Source: Dissophora ornata (lineage: Eukaryota; Mortierellomycota; Mortierellomycetes; Mortierellales; Mortierellaceae). Taken from it: a DNA stretch of 64,000 bases. Shown here piece after piece: positions 1 through 11,391 of the stretch. The stretch lies in the NCBI GenBank assembly GCA_025201705.1, contig MU616567.1:1-64000 (forward strand), in the 5' to 3' direction. The notes beneath the pieces were generated by a model. It was not told the origin of the DNA. It did no database searches and saw nothing but the letters and a program-made list of their open reading frames with translations. Numbering within the stretch: the stretch's first letter is position 1; each line of letters starts with the position of its first letter. A program made the translations under genes and the position numbers.

Positions 1-88
1 GGTTCTTCTTCCACCCACCAAAGAGACTCGGTTCTTCTTTCAGCTCCCCTTTACATTCGCCATTCAGCCACCAATCGATATTGACCAA

Positions 89-2621
89 ATGAGTTCTTCA
101 AGCCCTGGAGTAAGCACATCATGTTATTATTGATCGCCACAAGGGATAAAATAATATCGTTGATCTCTGAAGCCGACTGCAATGATGAACGCGTCTAACC
201 TGTGGTTTTTTTTTGTACTTGTAATAGAACCTGACGATTGAACATGACGACGACAATTCGTTCGTCTCGGAGGGGTGGGTGTTATTGGAAAGCATGGACT
301 CAGAGCCCGAACTCCTAAGCGCTGTTAAGAGCTCCGTGAACGATGCGAAAGGACAGCCAATCGCTAGAGACAGCGTCAAGGATGCCCTCTTCTACCTCCG
401 CAACCATCACCTTGTCATCCACCAACACCCCCAACATTCCCTCACCGGCCACATTATTTCCGCACTGAATCAGGAAAAGCCAACTGAATTTTTTATTCAG
501 TACGACATAGAGGAACGACAGGAGGCAGTCAGCATTCCGCCCGGCTCGTATCTTTTACGACACCTCAGCAACATCTGGTATATCAACATCGTGCTGTTCT
601 CCTCGAGGAAGAAGTGTGCCACCTTCTTCTACCCAAGCTCGCCCTATTGCATTGCTATATTCCACGCTATAGATCACCGCCACTCCTTTTCAAAGTTCTA
701 CGCAATGAGCCACACTGTCAGATCTGCAACTATCAACGATCTGATTGTCGTCGACGCCACCCGTCTTCCCTCTCAAGACCTGGCACCGACTCAAATGGAT
801 GGCTCTACCGCTCCTTCTATGCCCACCACCGACGCATCATTGGATTACGGTCTCGCATCTTCGCCCCAGACCGACCCCCTGGTCGTTGGCCCGTTGCCCA
901 CTACGCGTGTCACCTGGCAACCTGGAGATCCATCTTCATCCCAGACTAACCCCCTGGCGGACGAGCACACAGGGAATCCCAACGTGACATATAGAAAGGC
1001 CAGGAAGCGACCGAGAAAGAGAACGCGTTGCAAGACACATATATCCGACGAGGATTGTAAAAAGGCATTCAAAAAAGCTTGGTATGTACTATTGCCACCC
1101 ATCAACAGTTGTTCACAATGGAATGGACGCTCTTGTGGGAAATGCAATCTAACAACAGTTTTTTAATTAAATATAGCCATACTCGTCTGTGGGAAACTGC
1201 CAAGAAGACCTATGGCGAGAATGTCAAGAAAAAGCCGGATATCAAGAGAGAAGCTGTAGATGTGGTCAAGAAGGGGCTCCGAGCAACAGAGAACGCCCAG
1301 ACAAGTTCACCTCGGCACTGCATGGAACGAGCGGCCGATATGTTGGCGACCGACTTCGAGATCGCTCGCGAAGATTTGTCCAACAAGTATGTGAGCGAAC
1401 GACTTGCAAAGATGAGTCGCAAGCACGGTGTCAACTTTGTCGACGTTCTGAGGCGGGAGGTGCTAAGTCAGTACTATGACCTTTTCTGGATCGATCTGGA
1501 ACGGAACTCGGAGCAGCCGGCAAAAGGCGCCTACAAAGAAGATGAGGAGGAAGAGGCCGTGGCAGACGATGAGGAGGATGCCAGTGGGACCGAGGCGGAA
1601 GGTGACGGTGCCGAGGCGGTGCAGACGTCTACCAGGATGAAGAAAGAGTTGAGATCGTGTACTGCGACTCTTGCGCAGATCGTGCGTCCAGATATGAAGG
1701 ATCAACAGATCCGCATCGAGGGGCTGTTAGAAAGGAAGCAGGAGGATCTTTCCGATTTCATGGAAGAGCTCGCCATTGCAGCCTTTAAAATCACTCTTGA
1801 GGTATGTGCTTTGTATTTTGTTCAATGTGAAATGCTCGTGAGTTACGCTGCTGTTGGTGTCTTCATATAATACCTAATTCTTTTTTTCAATTCTGGTATT
1901 GAACATCTTTCGTGCCATTAGGTCTCCCATGGGGTTCTCCACTCGCAAACCCACACGTTGGACCTGAAGCATTTCTTTCCACCGTCCTTCAAGATCCGCG
2001 ACAGTTATTTTGCAGAACCGGACTATTGGGTATTCTTTCGCGAGGACACCTCCAGCAGGTGGCGTCGCGTCTTTTTGGTACAAAAGATTCCTCTGCTACG
2101 ACTACCAGTCAGGATCAAGACTGGCTCACATGTATCACAGCCATCCACCCAACTGGATCCGCCAAGCTTGATGTCAAGACACCACCCAATCTCACCAACA
2201 CCATTAGCGGACTCATAAGAGAGTATGCCGTCAATGTGGATCAGGTCTGGACAGGAAGCTGTGGCTGAGACCGACCAAAGAGCAGTCGTACCAGGACCAT
2301 CGGACAAATCATGCTAAAGCCAAGGCCAACGCCGTCGCTACCAAGTCCGTCTCGCGTGAACTGCAGACCCGATCCAGCTTCAAGAATTGTAAGAGACGGT
2401 CGATCAAACTGTTTGAGCAACTGAACCACGCACTCGAGGACCGGCCCATGACAAATCGAACCCCGGAGCAAGTCACTCAAAGACTGACCGCCGTCCTGTC
2501 CTTGATCAGTCGCCATGAACAGTGCATACGCATCGCTAGTTGGAACTCACGTGACTCTGCTCTTTCTTCGAGAAACGTCTCTAACCACGAACCCAATGGC
2601 AGTTCTTCCTACTCTCTTTAA
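89..2621 (+). CDS. Uncharacterised 689-aa protein, five exons
   Basis: I do not recognise the family. Exons read as 89-109, 228-1081, 1177-1801, 1922-2077 and 2208-2621; phases agree at every junction and the total is 690 codons. The 21-nt first exon (MSSSSPG) is chosen because the frame upstream of the second exon opens only after an AG at 226-227. The middle carries a basic cluster (RKARKRPRKRTR), then a helical segment, a Glu/Asp-rich patch (EDEEEEAVADDEEDASG) and a second helical region. The last exon has a Cys pair (CRQCG) and many Lys/Arg. Without the 130-bp intron 2078-2207 the frame would hit stops, so a reader could mistake the gene for a frameshifted pseudogene. The stop lies only 34 bp before the cyclophilin start, so the real 3' end may differ. 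It may be a lineage-specific nuclear protein, but that is inference. Confidence 0.55.
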
Positions 2622-2655
2622 CTCTTTAACGCTTCTACACGGATCCATTGCCACC

Positions 2656-4317
2656 ATGTCAAACCCACGCACGTATTTTGACATTTCCATCGGACAGGAG
2701 CACATTGGGCGCATCGTCTTCGAACTTGTAATGAATCCATAACATTCAAAGCTCTTTGCTAGTCTAGAACTCTGTACCTGATATTTCTATGCATATTTCG
2801 CTCTGACATATTTTCACCTCTACCTCCTTGTCTACTTCAGTTTGCCGATGTTGTTCCCAAGACTGCCGAGAACTTTCGCGCCCTCTGCACAGGTATAACA
2901 TTGACTATACGCATTGGGTGACCGACTTGGTTGCACCTCCTATGACCATCGACCCAAGTGGCAACACCACTAATGATCGATTGATGTATCTCAATAACAT
3001 TCATAGGCGAGAAAGGCATCGGACAGACCACTGGCAAGCCATTGACCTTTAAGGATGCCCCTTTTCACCGCGTTATCCCTGTACGTATCAACTGCTCGAG
3101 ACCATGTACTCGCGGGTAACCTGTTGGTTAAACCCAGGATACTGCTCTGGCCATTTTACTAATCCGATCATTCTTTTCTCTGTCTCTCTCTCTCTCTCTC
3201 TTTTTCTTTTAGAATTTTATGATTCAAGGAGGAGATTTCTCTAACCAAAATGGAACCGGAGGAGAGTCGATTTATGGTGCCAAGTTTGAAGACGAAAACT
3301 TTATCTTGAAGCACGACAAGCCCTTCTTGCTGTCCATGGCCAATGCTGGCGCGGGAACCAACGGATGTAGGTGTTTTCAGTTGGTGTGCCTCACTAGGAG
3401 GCGTTCTTGAACGAGCAGATCGCCTAGTGCTAACATTTTTACGGTATGGTCCTTTGATTTTATGTAGCCCAGTTTTTCATTACAACGGTCGACACTCCTC
3501 ACTTGGATGGAAAACATGTCGTGTTCGGAAAAGTCCTCAAGGGCGTTTCTGTCGTCCGTGAAATCGAGACAACTCCAAAGGGAAACAACGACACACCGCT
3601 TTCTCCTGTCGTTATCTCTAACTGCGGTGAGCTGGCCGAAGGCGAGGATGACGGCGTTGCTGCCCCAGACGTCGGCGACAAGTACGCCGACTGGCCTGGT
3701 AAGTTATATCTGTATTGCAAAACAGACGACAGTGAGGACAATTACCGTCTCAAAGGATACTCAATTTGTAACACTATTTCGATGGCAAAACAAATATAGA
3801 TGATTACGAGGGGCCCAAGGAGGATAAGGATTTGGTTGTGATCGCACAAGACCTCAAGAATCTCGGCAACAGCTTTTTCAAAACCGGAAACTATGCCAAG
3901 GCCATGAGCAAGTACAAGAAGGCGATTCGGTATCTGAGCGAGAAACCCGTCTTTGACGAGGACGACGCACCAGAGTTGATCAAGGACTTTTATACAGTCA
4001 AGATCCCTTGCTACCTCAACCGCGGCTTCTGCGCCTTGAAGTTGGGCAATCCAGAGATGGCGGTCAAGGACATGACAGTGGTCCTGGAGATGGATGCTCA
4101 GTATCCGTCGGAGGCAGACAAGACAAAGGCCCATTTCAGACGTGGGTCTGCATACCTGAAGATGAACGACTTGGAAAATGCAAAGTCCAATCTCGAACAG
4201 GCCAAGAAGCTGTCACCAAAGGACGCGGGTGTGATGAAGGAGCTTGAGGCCGTGAACGCAAAGCTGGCGGCGAAGCGCGAGAAAGAGAAGAAGGCTTATG
4301 CCAAGATGTTTGCATAA
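2656..4317 (+). CDS. CPR6: Cyclophilin-40 (peptidyl-prolyl isomerase D, TPR co-chaperone)
   Basis: Hsp90 co-chaperone with an N-terminal cyclophilin domain (about residues 1-170) and C-terminal TPR repeats (about 200-366). Exons are 2656-2727, 2841-2892, 3007-3080, 3213-3366, 3468-3698 and 3800-4317, giving 366 aa, the usual length for Cyp40. Visible cyclophilin motifs are [39 protein letters not shown] and [12 protein letters not shown]. The usual cyclosporin-contact Trp is His in the last motif, as is typical of Cyp40 proteins. The TPR half contains [17 protein letters not shown] and [15 protein letters not shown]. The protein is expected in cytosol and nucleus, isomerising prolyl bonds and binding the Hsp90 MEEVD tail through the TPRs. 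The start ATG has a good context (gccaccATG). A TC microsatellite forms the polypyrimidine tract of intron 3. Confidence 0.95.
3178..3201 (+). repeat. (TC)n microsatellite in CPR6 intron 3
   Basis: An uninterrupted TC run just before a T-rich stretch and the AG acceptor at 3211-3212. It serves as the polypyrimidine tract of the intron. Confidence 0.85.
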
Positions 4318-5836
4318 TAGCCTAGATGTCGCGAAATATACAGAATATACAGAAGTAAAAATGGCTACTGCACCTGGCATTGCTCCATGATGTCGGTGCA
4401 CAGAACACGATACCTTTATGCAACATACCCACATTCCAATGTGTGAGACACGAAGGTACAGTGACCGTTGTTCCTTTTGTCACAAAGGTGACAATGTAGT
4501 GTCTTTTCTTTCCACCATATGCGTTCATGCATTTGTTCGCAATGATAAACAAATAAGAAAAAAAAATTGTGCCCAAAGAGGGGGGGAGAGAGGAACTGGG
4601 CAGCATGAATCGTTGTTGTGTTCGATATTTATTTTCCTGGCTTCATCCCTCTACCGTGTTTTTCTGTGTGTGGGTTGGATCGCCTGCATTTTGGACATCT
4701 GTAGACCACTTTATCTCAGAATGGCTTAACTTGCTGCATCAAAAACAAAAACACCCGCTTGCTCCTTTTTTCAACCTAGGAACTGCAAGCGGACGATCCC
4801 CAGTTCACTTATATAACTCATAATGAGTTCTCTCCCCCCTTCTCCGTTTTTTGTCTCTTGGTCGATCTCCTCCATCTTGCCCTTCTTCGTTTCTTACCGG
4901 AAAACGGTCTCTGTCCCAAATCTGACACCTCCGTAGTCCTCGGGTCATTCTTGCTCATTAGTTCTTTTTCCCGTTCTTGTCCTCCTTCAGCACACACACA
5001 CACACACACGTATACGCTCTTTCTTTCTCTCTCTCTCTTCCTCTTTGTCTCACGCCATGCTGAGTCAACGTTTCCGCCAGAAGTCTTCAGATCACTGGGT
5101 CGATCAAGGTACAGAGCAGGAAGATATCTAAAAAATTTGTGCTTTGGCACGTCCTTTTCTAACGTGCCATCTTATATCTACGCGGTATCTCATAGAAAAG
5201 CGCGACCTCGGCTTCAACATCATGTCTCCGACTGGCCGTAGTCGAACCTTCAAGGGTATTCATATTCCAAGGTGTGGACTAGGGGGCAACACAGTAGAGG
5301 TCATCGTGTCACGGGATGCATGGTTTTCTACAACGTCTAACTGACCCATATTGTCCATGATCCTGACCCCCCCCCCCCGCGCGTGTTTAGTAAGAGAGTG
5401 GGGACTATTGATTCGAAGGATCCCCAAATGGCGTTCTGTAATACCCTCGCAGGCAACAGTTCTCGTCGGGATGAGAGAGAGCACTGTAAGGTTGTCTGTG
5501 AATTCAAAAACATGATGTTGGTAGTAGCAAGGTGACATACTAAACACCAATCATCTTGTCGATGCATTCCTGTGATAGCCCGGGACAAGAACGAGGAGCA
5601 TTTTGGTGCTCGCGATCCTCAGAATATGGATGGCGTATCATTTATTTATACTAAGGTAACGCGCATGCCTTTCAGAAACAACTCAAAGAACTCCTCTCGT
5701 TCTGGTTTGTAGCTGACACTGGGGCCAATTAACTATCCATGATTTTCGGCCAGCAGCTTACACAATTCCCTTGTTTTTGTTGCTTCATTCACGTCAGGGT
5801 CCTGCCGGTCAAACGCCCTTCCCGACACCCATCGCC
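4318..5836. other. Intergenic, no supported gene
   Basis: Contains the CPR6 3' flank, a (CA)n microsatellite at about 4991-5009 followed by TC-rich DNA, and a short ATG frame near 5221 that could be a first exon (MSPTGRSRTFK followed by GTATTC) but cannot be joined convincingly to anything. A C homopolymer lies near 5370-5379. No conserved protein was seen on either strand. Confidence 0.5.
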
Positions 5837-6007
5837 ATGTCCGGTTACTTTCCACAAAACCAACAACAGTACGCCCAGTCCCAGTTCCTATCCCAGCAGG
5901 GCTACGGCTGCAGTCCTTATCCTCCACTCCCACAGACGACGACACAAGCACATGTCCAGACACCTCAAGCCCCCGCCACGCACCCAACACTTCAAGAAAA
6001 TCTATAG
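5837..6007 (+). CDS. Gln/Pro-rich coding-like fragment, possible exon or remnant
   Basis: A short frame starting with MSGYFPQNQQQYAQSQ and ending in a stop. Its composition (Gln, Tyr, Pro; codons often ending in C or G) looks like the low-complexity N terminus of many fungal proteins, but no domain follows. The frame is open upstream to about 5771 and is preceded by a plausible acceptor near 5807, so it may be the last exon of a small gene or a fragment of a lost one. The antisense strand is also open here (5733-6215, minus), so this is weak evidence. Confidence 0.2.
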   Translation: MSGYFPQNQQQYAQSQFLSQQGYGCSPYPPLPQTTTQAHVQTPQAPATHPTLQENL

Positions 6008-6141
6008 CATGATTACCTCTCAACTGGGTACAGAGCGGAATGCCGAGTTTTAGATACTTGTCTACCCTCAGCCAATAACCGGTCCCCAGTAGCTTCTCGG
6101 GAGAGGCGTATATATAATATATAGAAAACCCAAGAAAGAAC

Positions 6142-6628
6142 TCACCAGAGTCCCTCCGAACTGGAAAACTTTTCAAGGAAATACACTTCCTTTTCATCAT
6201 CTGTTTGCCAATCACCTGTCAGTTCGGCTTTATTTAGTACATATCGCTCACGTTCAGTTAAGAGTTCCTCTGGAGGGGCTGGAGAAGAGTTAAGTGATTC
6301 GAACAACGATTGGGAAGAGGGAAAACCCTCCTCCTCAAGTGGGTACGCGGGCGGTGTCTCGGTAAATAGGAGTGCTCCATTTGAAATGACTGAGCCCGGA
6401 GAGTCTACGGAGCACTCAGCCGAGGGCGATTGCACAAGGTCGTTGAAATGTTGACGAAGTAACTTTTTCGCGGCGTGCTCGCTCCCCAAAACAAGCTCCC
6501 CTGCGGTCCTCTTCGTTGAATTCGAGATCCGCGCTCTTGTTACCCTGGACGCCCAGTAGTTCCGTCAAATTTTTGTTGACCTCTTTCGATACTGGGGCCC
6601 CCTCCTCCTCCGCCATGACATTAACCAT
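6142..6628 (-). pseudogene. Coding-like 3' continuation of the adjacent gene, interrupted
   Basis: Immediately after an in-frame TAG that ends the upstream frame (6629), the same frame resumes with MVNVMAEEEGAPVSKE. It then must change frame near 6500-6545 to continue as GELVLGSEHAAKKLL and on to FSSSEGLW at 6142. The frame change could be a 43-nt intron (GTAACA to CGCAG, phases match), which is short for a fungal intron, or a single-base indel. The protein is Glu/Ser/Pro-rich with no known domain. Alternatives are a separate small gene starting at ATG 6628, or the decayed C-terminal part of the gene at 6629-8178. Confidence 0.35.
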
Positions 6629-8178
6629 CTATCCAACAATGCCGAGGATCTTGCATGGCCTGCCTTTACACTGCTTGAGAGCCTCCTCAATGCACCTCTG
6701 CACCTCAGCTTTGACAATCTTGTGTTGGCCGTTGTATAGTTGGTGAAAAATGAATGCTCCCACCTTGAGACCTGACCATGCATTGTCCATCTTGAACTCG
6801 TAGAGCGTCTTAAAAGTAACCAGCAAAGTCCTAAAGTCATTCAGTAGCGGATTGACAGCGGCAAAGTCTCCAAAGGTCGACTTGACGTCAAATTTGGACC
6901 GGACCTGCAACGGTATTGTCTACCGTTTCATAGTAACCTCACCCATAGCCATACCTCCCTCCTTGTACACTACACATATAAATCTCCACTTCTGTACAAT
7001 AAACGGCATTCGTTCCTGCCTATTCTCTAGATCCCTGCCTCCTCCACTGCTCCCTCTTGTTGCTGTTACAGGACCTGTTGCTCCATGGTGTTGAACAGGC
7101 GTGTTCTCTTGTCCTTTCGGACCCACACACGGGAGTCGAGGTGCGGATAGAAGAACTTGTTATTTGGGCCTACAATGACTGTGCCGTTCGTCAAGATAAC
7201 TGCCAGTGTTACCAGCGCGTTCCACTTTACGGTGCCAATCATGACTTTGTGTGCCTCGTCATGCCACTCGTTGACAACGATGAAAGACCTCCTGCCCTCT
7301 AAGCGGGCGACATCCAGCCTGTGAGGGTCCTCGCTGGGAGTTCGACCATAAACTTCCGCCCTTTCAACAAGTAGCACCATGTCGCCCGATTGGATAAGAA
7401 GCCCTTCGACGCTCGTAGCGAGAAATTCTCCGTTGCCAGCAAATCCCATGTGCCAGATCTCGTCGTCATTCTCAAGAAGCCTGTAGTCATCGATACAGAC
7501 CAGGCTCCCGTAACGGTGACACTTGAGTGCCGTCTCGAGTGCAATGTCAACCATGGCTGGAGACTTGTGCCGCTTCATGGACCGTACAAACGTCATGAAT
7601 CCGTCCTGCACCTGTTTGGAGACTCCAGGGAGACGAAGACCGAAAGACTTTTCTCCGTCCCTGTATCTCAGCTCGACTGGCTCTAACAGCGTCTTCAGGT
7701 ATTGGACACCTGTCATGCTTCCGACAACTCAGACCAGTTCTTCGTCAAACTCTCGCATGGCATCGATATCGCCATCAGTGTCTTGCTCCCATACCTCGCA
7801 TCTCTCACTATGCACTAACAGGTCTTTGGTTGTCTGGCAGTCATGGTTGCAGTGCGGGCACGGCAATGGAAACGAAAGGCCAAGCACCTTCTGACAGCTG
7901 CTTAAATGCTTGGATAGTCCCTTGCAAGTCTTTATCGTGTGAGAGCACCATGTGCACCGGAGGGGATGAAAACGCTCAACCAACCCGTCATGACAATCCC
8001 TTTTATGACTGCGAGCGCTGCCTTTGCTAAGCTCCATGGAGCAAATGCAACAAAAGTCGCCATCTGTCGTGAACCTAGGCTTAGACGAGGCAGAAGACCT
8101 TTTCCAAGCAAGGCAAGATAGAGGTGGAGGAAGAGTACAGTGGCAAGAGTTCAAGGAAAGCGAAGGGTGTATATTCAA
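6629..8178 (-). CDS. Uncharacterised zinc-finger-containing protein (5' end unresolved)
   Basis: Not a family I recognise. Read on the minus strand, the first coding block (about 8178-7795) has several Cys/His clusters (CCICSMELSKGSARSHKRDC, CTWCSHTIKTCKGLSKHLSSC, CPHCNHDCQTTKDLLVHSERC) resembling C2H2/C2HC fingers. It is separated by one in-frame TGA (7729-7731) from a 216-aa block. An intron 7794-7693 (GTATGG donor, phase 0 on both sides) removes the stop and joins SERCE to TLLEPVELRYRDG. A second intron 7074-6905 joins NTMEQQ to VRSKFDVKSTFG, and the frame ends at 6629. The 8178 end has no ATG in frame, so an upstream exon is missing. The block with NEWHDEAHKVMIGTVKWNAL looks folded but is unassigned. 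It may belong to a lineage-expanded or mobile-element-derived family. Confidence 0.45.
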
Positions 8179-8462
8179 GTTACAAGGTAAGGAAAAGAAC
8201 TAAGGTATATTTATACTATTGATTATCAGCTGCAGCGCCAAGCCTGGGTCGTGGTACAGAGTCATAGGACAGGGTCATGGGACGCGACACCATCACCACT
8301 TGAATTTTCTGTGCTGCTTTCGGCCGCGTCGACAGGGTGACATGAATTGTCCTTGAGCATGGTGGCAACGGAAAATGATGATTCACAGTTGTCCAGTTCG
8401 CACAAATGTGAGAATCAATATTAACGCTTGGTTTGTGGCAGCCAAGCGTTCAGAGCGACGTT

Positions 8463-8498
<36 letters not shown>

Positions 8499-8543
8499 AC
8501 TGAAGCAGAATTCAGTAAGCGTTGGATTGTTCACCCACTGATT

Positions 8544-8581
<38 letters not shown>

Positions 8582-9162
8582 TAATTTTACCCTACTGATG
8601 AAATGTTGTTGCAATTGTAATACTTCAGAGGCACCGTTCATTCGGATAATTGGTATTTGGGCCTGCCTGAGTAGGCAATGGCCCGAAGCTATCACTACCA
8701 TCCGTTGGATTATGGCTAAACGCCTCCAAGTCACAATCCGTGCTAGAACGCGACAGTTGCCGCCTGGACAGTTTTTTTGTTGAAATGCTTTGATTTCAAA
8801 TGTTGAAAGAGATAAAATTCCATTTGCAGGCGACTTTTATTGAAAGCCATTGTTGCTCTGATCTGCACAGATTAAGACCTCCCTCTCTGTCCTTTAGATT
8901 GTTCCAACATATTGCGCAGCAGCCATTATCTGATCGTGCAGCAGACATATTCCTTTTTTTTTTGATTTTATTGTACAGTTTACAAGAGTGGGTAGAGAGG
9001 AGATTGAGTATTGTCTAAGAGTAGATCGCGTCGGGTTCGTGTTTCTGCCGTAAGGATTGTTAAATCATTCCCAATGATCAAAAAGTCAAGCACTTTGCAG
9101 GGGAAAACATCCAAAGGGGGCAAATCCCATGGGGGGTGGTTTCTGCTTTTTCCGGTTTTCGT
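8179..9162. other. Intergenic, no supported gene
   Basis: About 1 kb with no conserved frame. It may hide the missing 5' exon(s) of the minus-strand zinc-finger gene. The right end is the 3' flank of the LYRM4 gene. Confidence 0.5.
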
Positions 9163-9465
9163 CTAGTGTTTCCTGAGAATCTTTTGGTGATTTGGTGTCT
9201 CAACGACGAGCTTCTGGCCACTGTAGAGCCGAGAAATCAGGGACTGACGCTTGACGACCTCGAGTTGCTGCTGGGCCTTGTGGATCAGGACCTGGATCTT
9301 TTCTGGGTCAGTCTCGTTTTTGGCAGCATGGAATGCATCCCGAGTACGACGGACTGCGTAGTCGCGGAAGTTGTAGGCAGCGAATTTTGACGAGTGATGG
9401 AGGAGCGATCGGTAGAGGCCTAGGACCTGGGACCGGTGAGCGGCAGTTGAGAGGGCAGAAGACAT
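9163..9465 (-). CDS. ISD11: LYR-motif protein ISD11/LYRM4 (cysteine desulfurase partner)
   Basis: A 100-aa intronless gene. The protein carries the LYR signature in VLGLYRSLLHHSSKF near the N terminus, followed by FAAYNFRDYAVRRTRDAF and a C-terminal stretch ending LISRLYSGQKLVVET, which matches the ISD11/LYRM4 pattern in order and length. The family protein binds and stabilises the mitochondrial cysteine desulfurase Nfs1 together with acyl carrier protein, and is needed for Fe-S cluster assembly in the matrix. It is divergently paired with eIF3g, with 269 bp between the two start codons. Confidence 0.93.
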   Translation of the reverse strand: MSSALSTAAHRSQVLGLYRSLLHHSSKFAAYNFRDYAVRRTRDAFHAAKNETDPEKIQVLIHKAQQQLEVVKRQSLISRLYSGQKLVVETPNHQKILRKH

Positions 9466-9734
9466 AATGGTGATTTGCTCGAATGGGTGTTTGATGCAAG
9501 GAAAGGCGGGAGAGGGAGAGGGGGGAAAGAGGTGGAGGCAGAAGCGGAGGGGCGATGAATAGGCAATTGCCTTTTTGGGGCAGCAGTCAGAAATCTGACG
9601 TCACCGCAATTATTTCCAAGCAATTCACCTCGTTTGTTATTTTTTGGTTCATCGCTGAGGTGCTGCAAAAGAGGCGCAACAACATCGACATTTCGCAATC
9701 CATCTACCTACTCCTCACATCACAGAACACCACC

Positions 9735-11148
9735 ATGCCTGTCTCTGCTACGAACTGGGCCGATGAGGTCGATGGCGAAGATCAGCCCCAGACCTTCACC
9801 GATGCCAACGGCATCACTACCACCATCGAATACAAGACTAACGACGATGGCAAAAAAGTCAAGGTACAAATCACTGCAAGACCCACAGACAGAGCGAAGA
9901 GAGAAAAAGAGATCCTCGTTCAAAATCATCAGCTTGCATCAGCTGCCGCCCATGCGCCAGGGCGCCTTTCAGGACATGTGCCGGTGGCTGGCTGAGTGCA
10001 TGGAGTGGAGTACAGGCAAATGAGCGCAGTTACTTTACTGCAGCTGTCACGGTGCATTCAACAGACAGGGGTTGGAAACACCAACACCAGCGCACAGACA
10101 GGACATTCCAGTGGGACGGAAGATACAGAGATTCAAATTGTTACTCACGCCATATCTGCCCGACTCTCTCCTTCATCCATGGCTTTTCTATAGGTCACTC
10201 GCCGCACTCAGAAGAAGTTGATTCACGATGTCGTTAACAAGGCTGCCGCCGCTCGCAAGGTACGATTTTATAGGATCAGGATCTGCAGTCCAAGGAAAAA
10301 CGCAAAAACGATAACAAAAATGTCATTTTCTGGCTGGATCTTAACCCCACACACAAATACACACATCTGATCCTGATCTTCAGAAATGGCCCAAGTTCGG
10401 CAAGGAAAAGGGAAACCGCCCCGGACCTGATGCAGCAACGACTAACGTTGGTGATAACATCAAGCTGAAGCTTTCCTCGACGGGCCAGATTGTTCAGGAA
10501 GTGGACGAGAAACACGAGGCCATGAAGCAACAGCTTCAGAACAAGAAGATTCTCTGCCGTATCTGCAAGGGCGACCATTTCACCACAAAGTGTCCCTACA
10601 AGGACTCGCTTGGCATGGAAGATGCTGCCGCTGCCTCCGGCCCTGCCGCCGAGGAAATTGGTAAGGATCACGACGTTTCAACTCATAAAGCAAGAGCCGG
10701 AGAAGGAAACGCACGCACCTCAGCTCTGCGTGAAAATTTGCAAGAATACAAACACAAGGAATAAGCCCATACTGATATTACGTTTTGAAATCGAAATTCT
10801 GTAGCTCCCGAGGAACAGCAGCCTGGTGGCAAGTATGTTGCACCCCACATGCGCGCCGGTGCCCCCGGACCCAAGGACCGCGACTCGATGCGCGAGAAGC
10901 GCGACGAGCAGCCCACGCTCCGTGTCACAAACTTGTCCGAGGATGCCACCGAGGGCGATGTTTCGGAACTGTTCAAGCGCTTTGGTCACATCTCCCGTGT
11001 CTTTTTGGCACGCGATCGCGAGACAAATGTCTGCAAGGGTTTCGCCTTTGTCTCGTTTACGATGCGTGAGGACGCCCAGCGTGCTCTGGAGGCTATCGAC
11101 GGACGTGGTTATGATAATTTGATTCTTCGTGTGGAATGGGCCAAGTAA
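9735..11148 (+). CDS. TIF35: Translation initiation factor eIF3 subunit g
   Basis: Exons are 9735-9863, 10194-10259, 10384-10660 and 10805-11148, giving 271 aa, close to the usual size. The N-terminal eIF3g domain starts NWADEVDGEDQPQ. A CCHC knuckle follows (CRICKGDHFTTKCPYK, about residue 125-140), then a linker with GKYVAPHMRAG and a C-terminal RRM with LRVTNLSEDATEGDV and KGFAFVSF as RNP2/RNP1. The subunit sits with eIF3i on eIF3b in the 43S complex and promotes scanning. Start context is caccATG. Intron 1 is relatively long (330 bp). It shares a short divergent promoter with ISD11. Confidence 0.95.
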
Positions 11149-11391
11149 GCAAAACCGCTGTTTGTTGATCATATGCTATGGGCTGTTAAATATTACGATG
11201 AGGATCTACTTTCTAACAATATTTGCTTCGTCTTATTTGCAACGCCCCCTCTAGGTCATCTGCTTAAATATCTTGTTCATAATAAATCTGTCAGTCATCG
11301 TTTTCTCAATAACCAAACAAACATTAGACGTATAGATATGAAAGCTAGCCATGTTTACTAGGATCGATTCTATATTCTATGCATTTTGGGT

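Noticed and set aside
1912..2268. Alternative frame suggesting the first gene is a frameshifted pseudogene
   Set aside because: An intron 2078-2207 with matching phases links the flanking frames, so no frameshift is needed.
89..2621. Possible Fanzor/TnpB-like mobile protein because of the terminal CRQCG motif
   Set aside because: No RuvC-type catalytic Asp/Glu motifs and no second Cys pair with the NRD signature are present.
4818..5241. Frames over the CA/TC microsatellites
   Set aside because: Low-complexity translation of simple repeats with no domain.
5733..6215. 160-aa minus-strand frame overlapping the Gln-rich plus-strand fragment
   Set aside because: No recognisable motif and biased composition complementary to the plus frame; neither strand can be confirmed.
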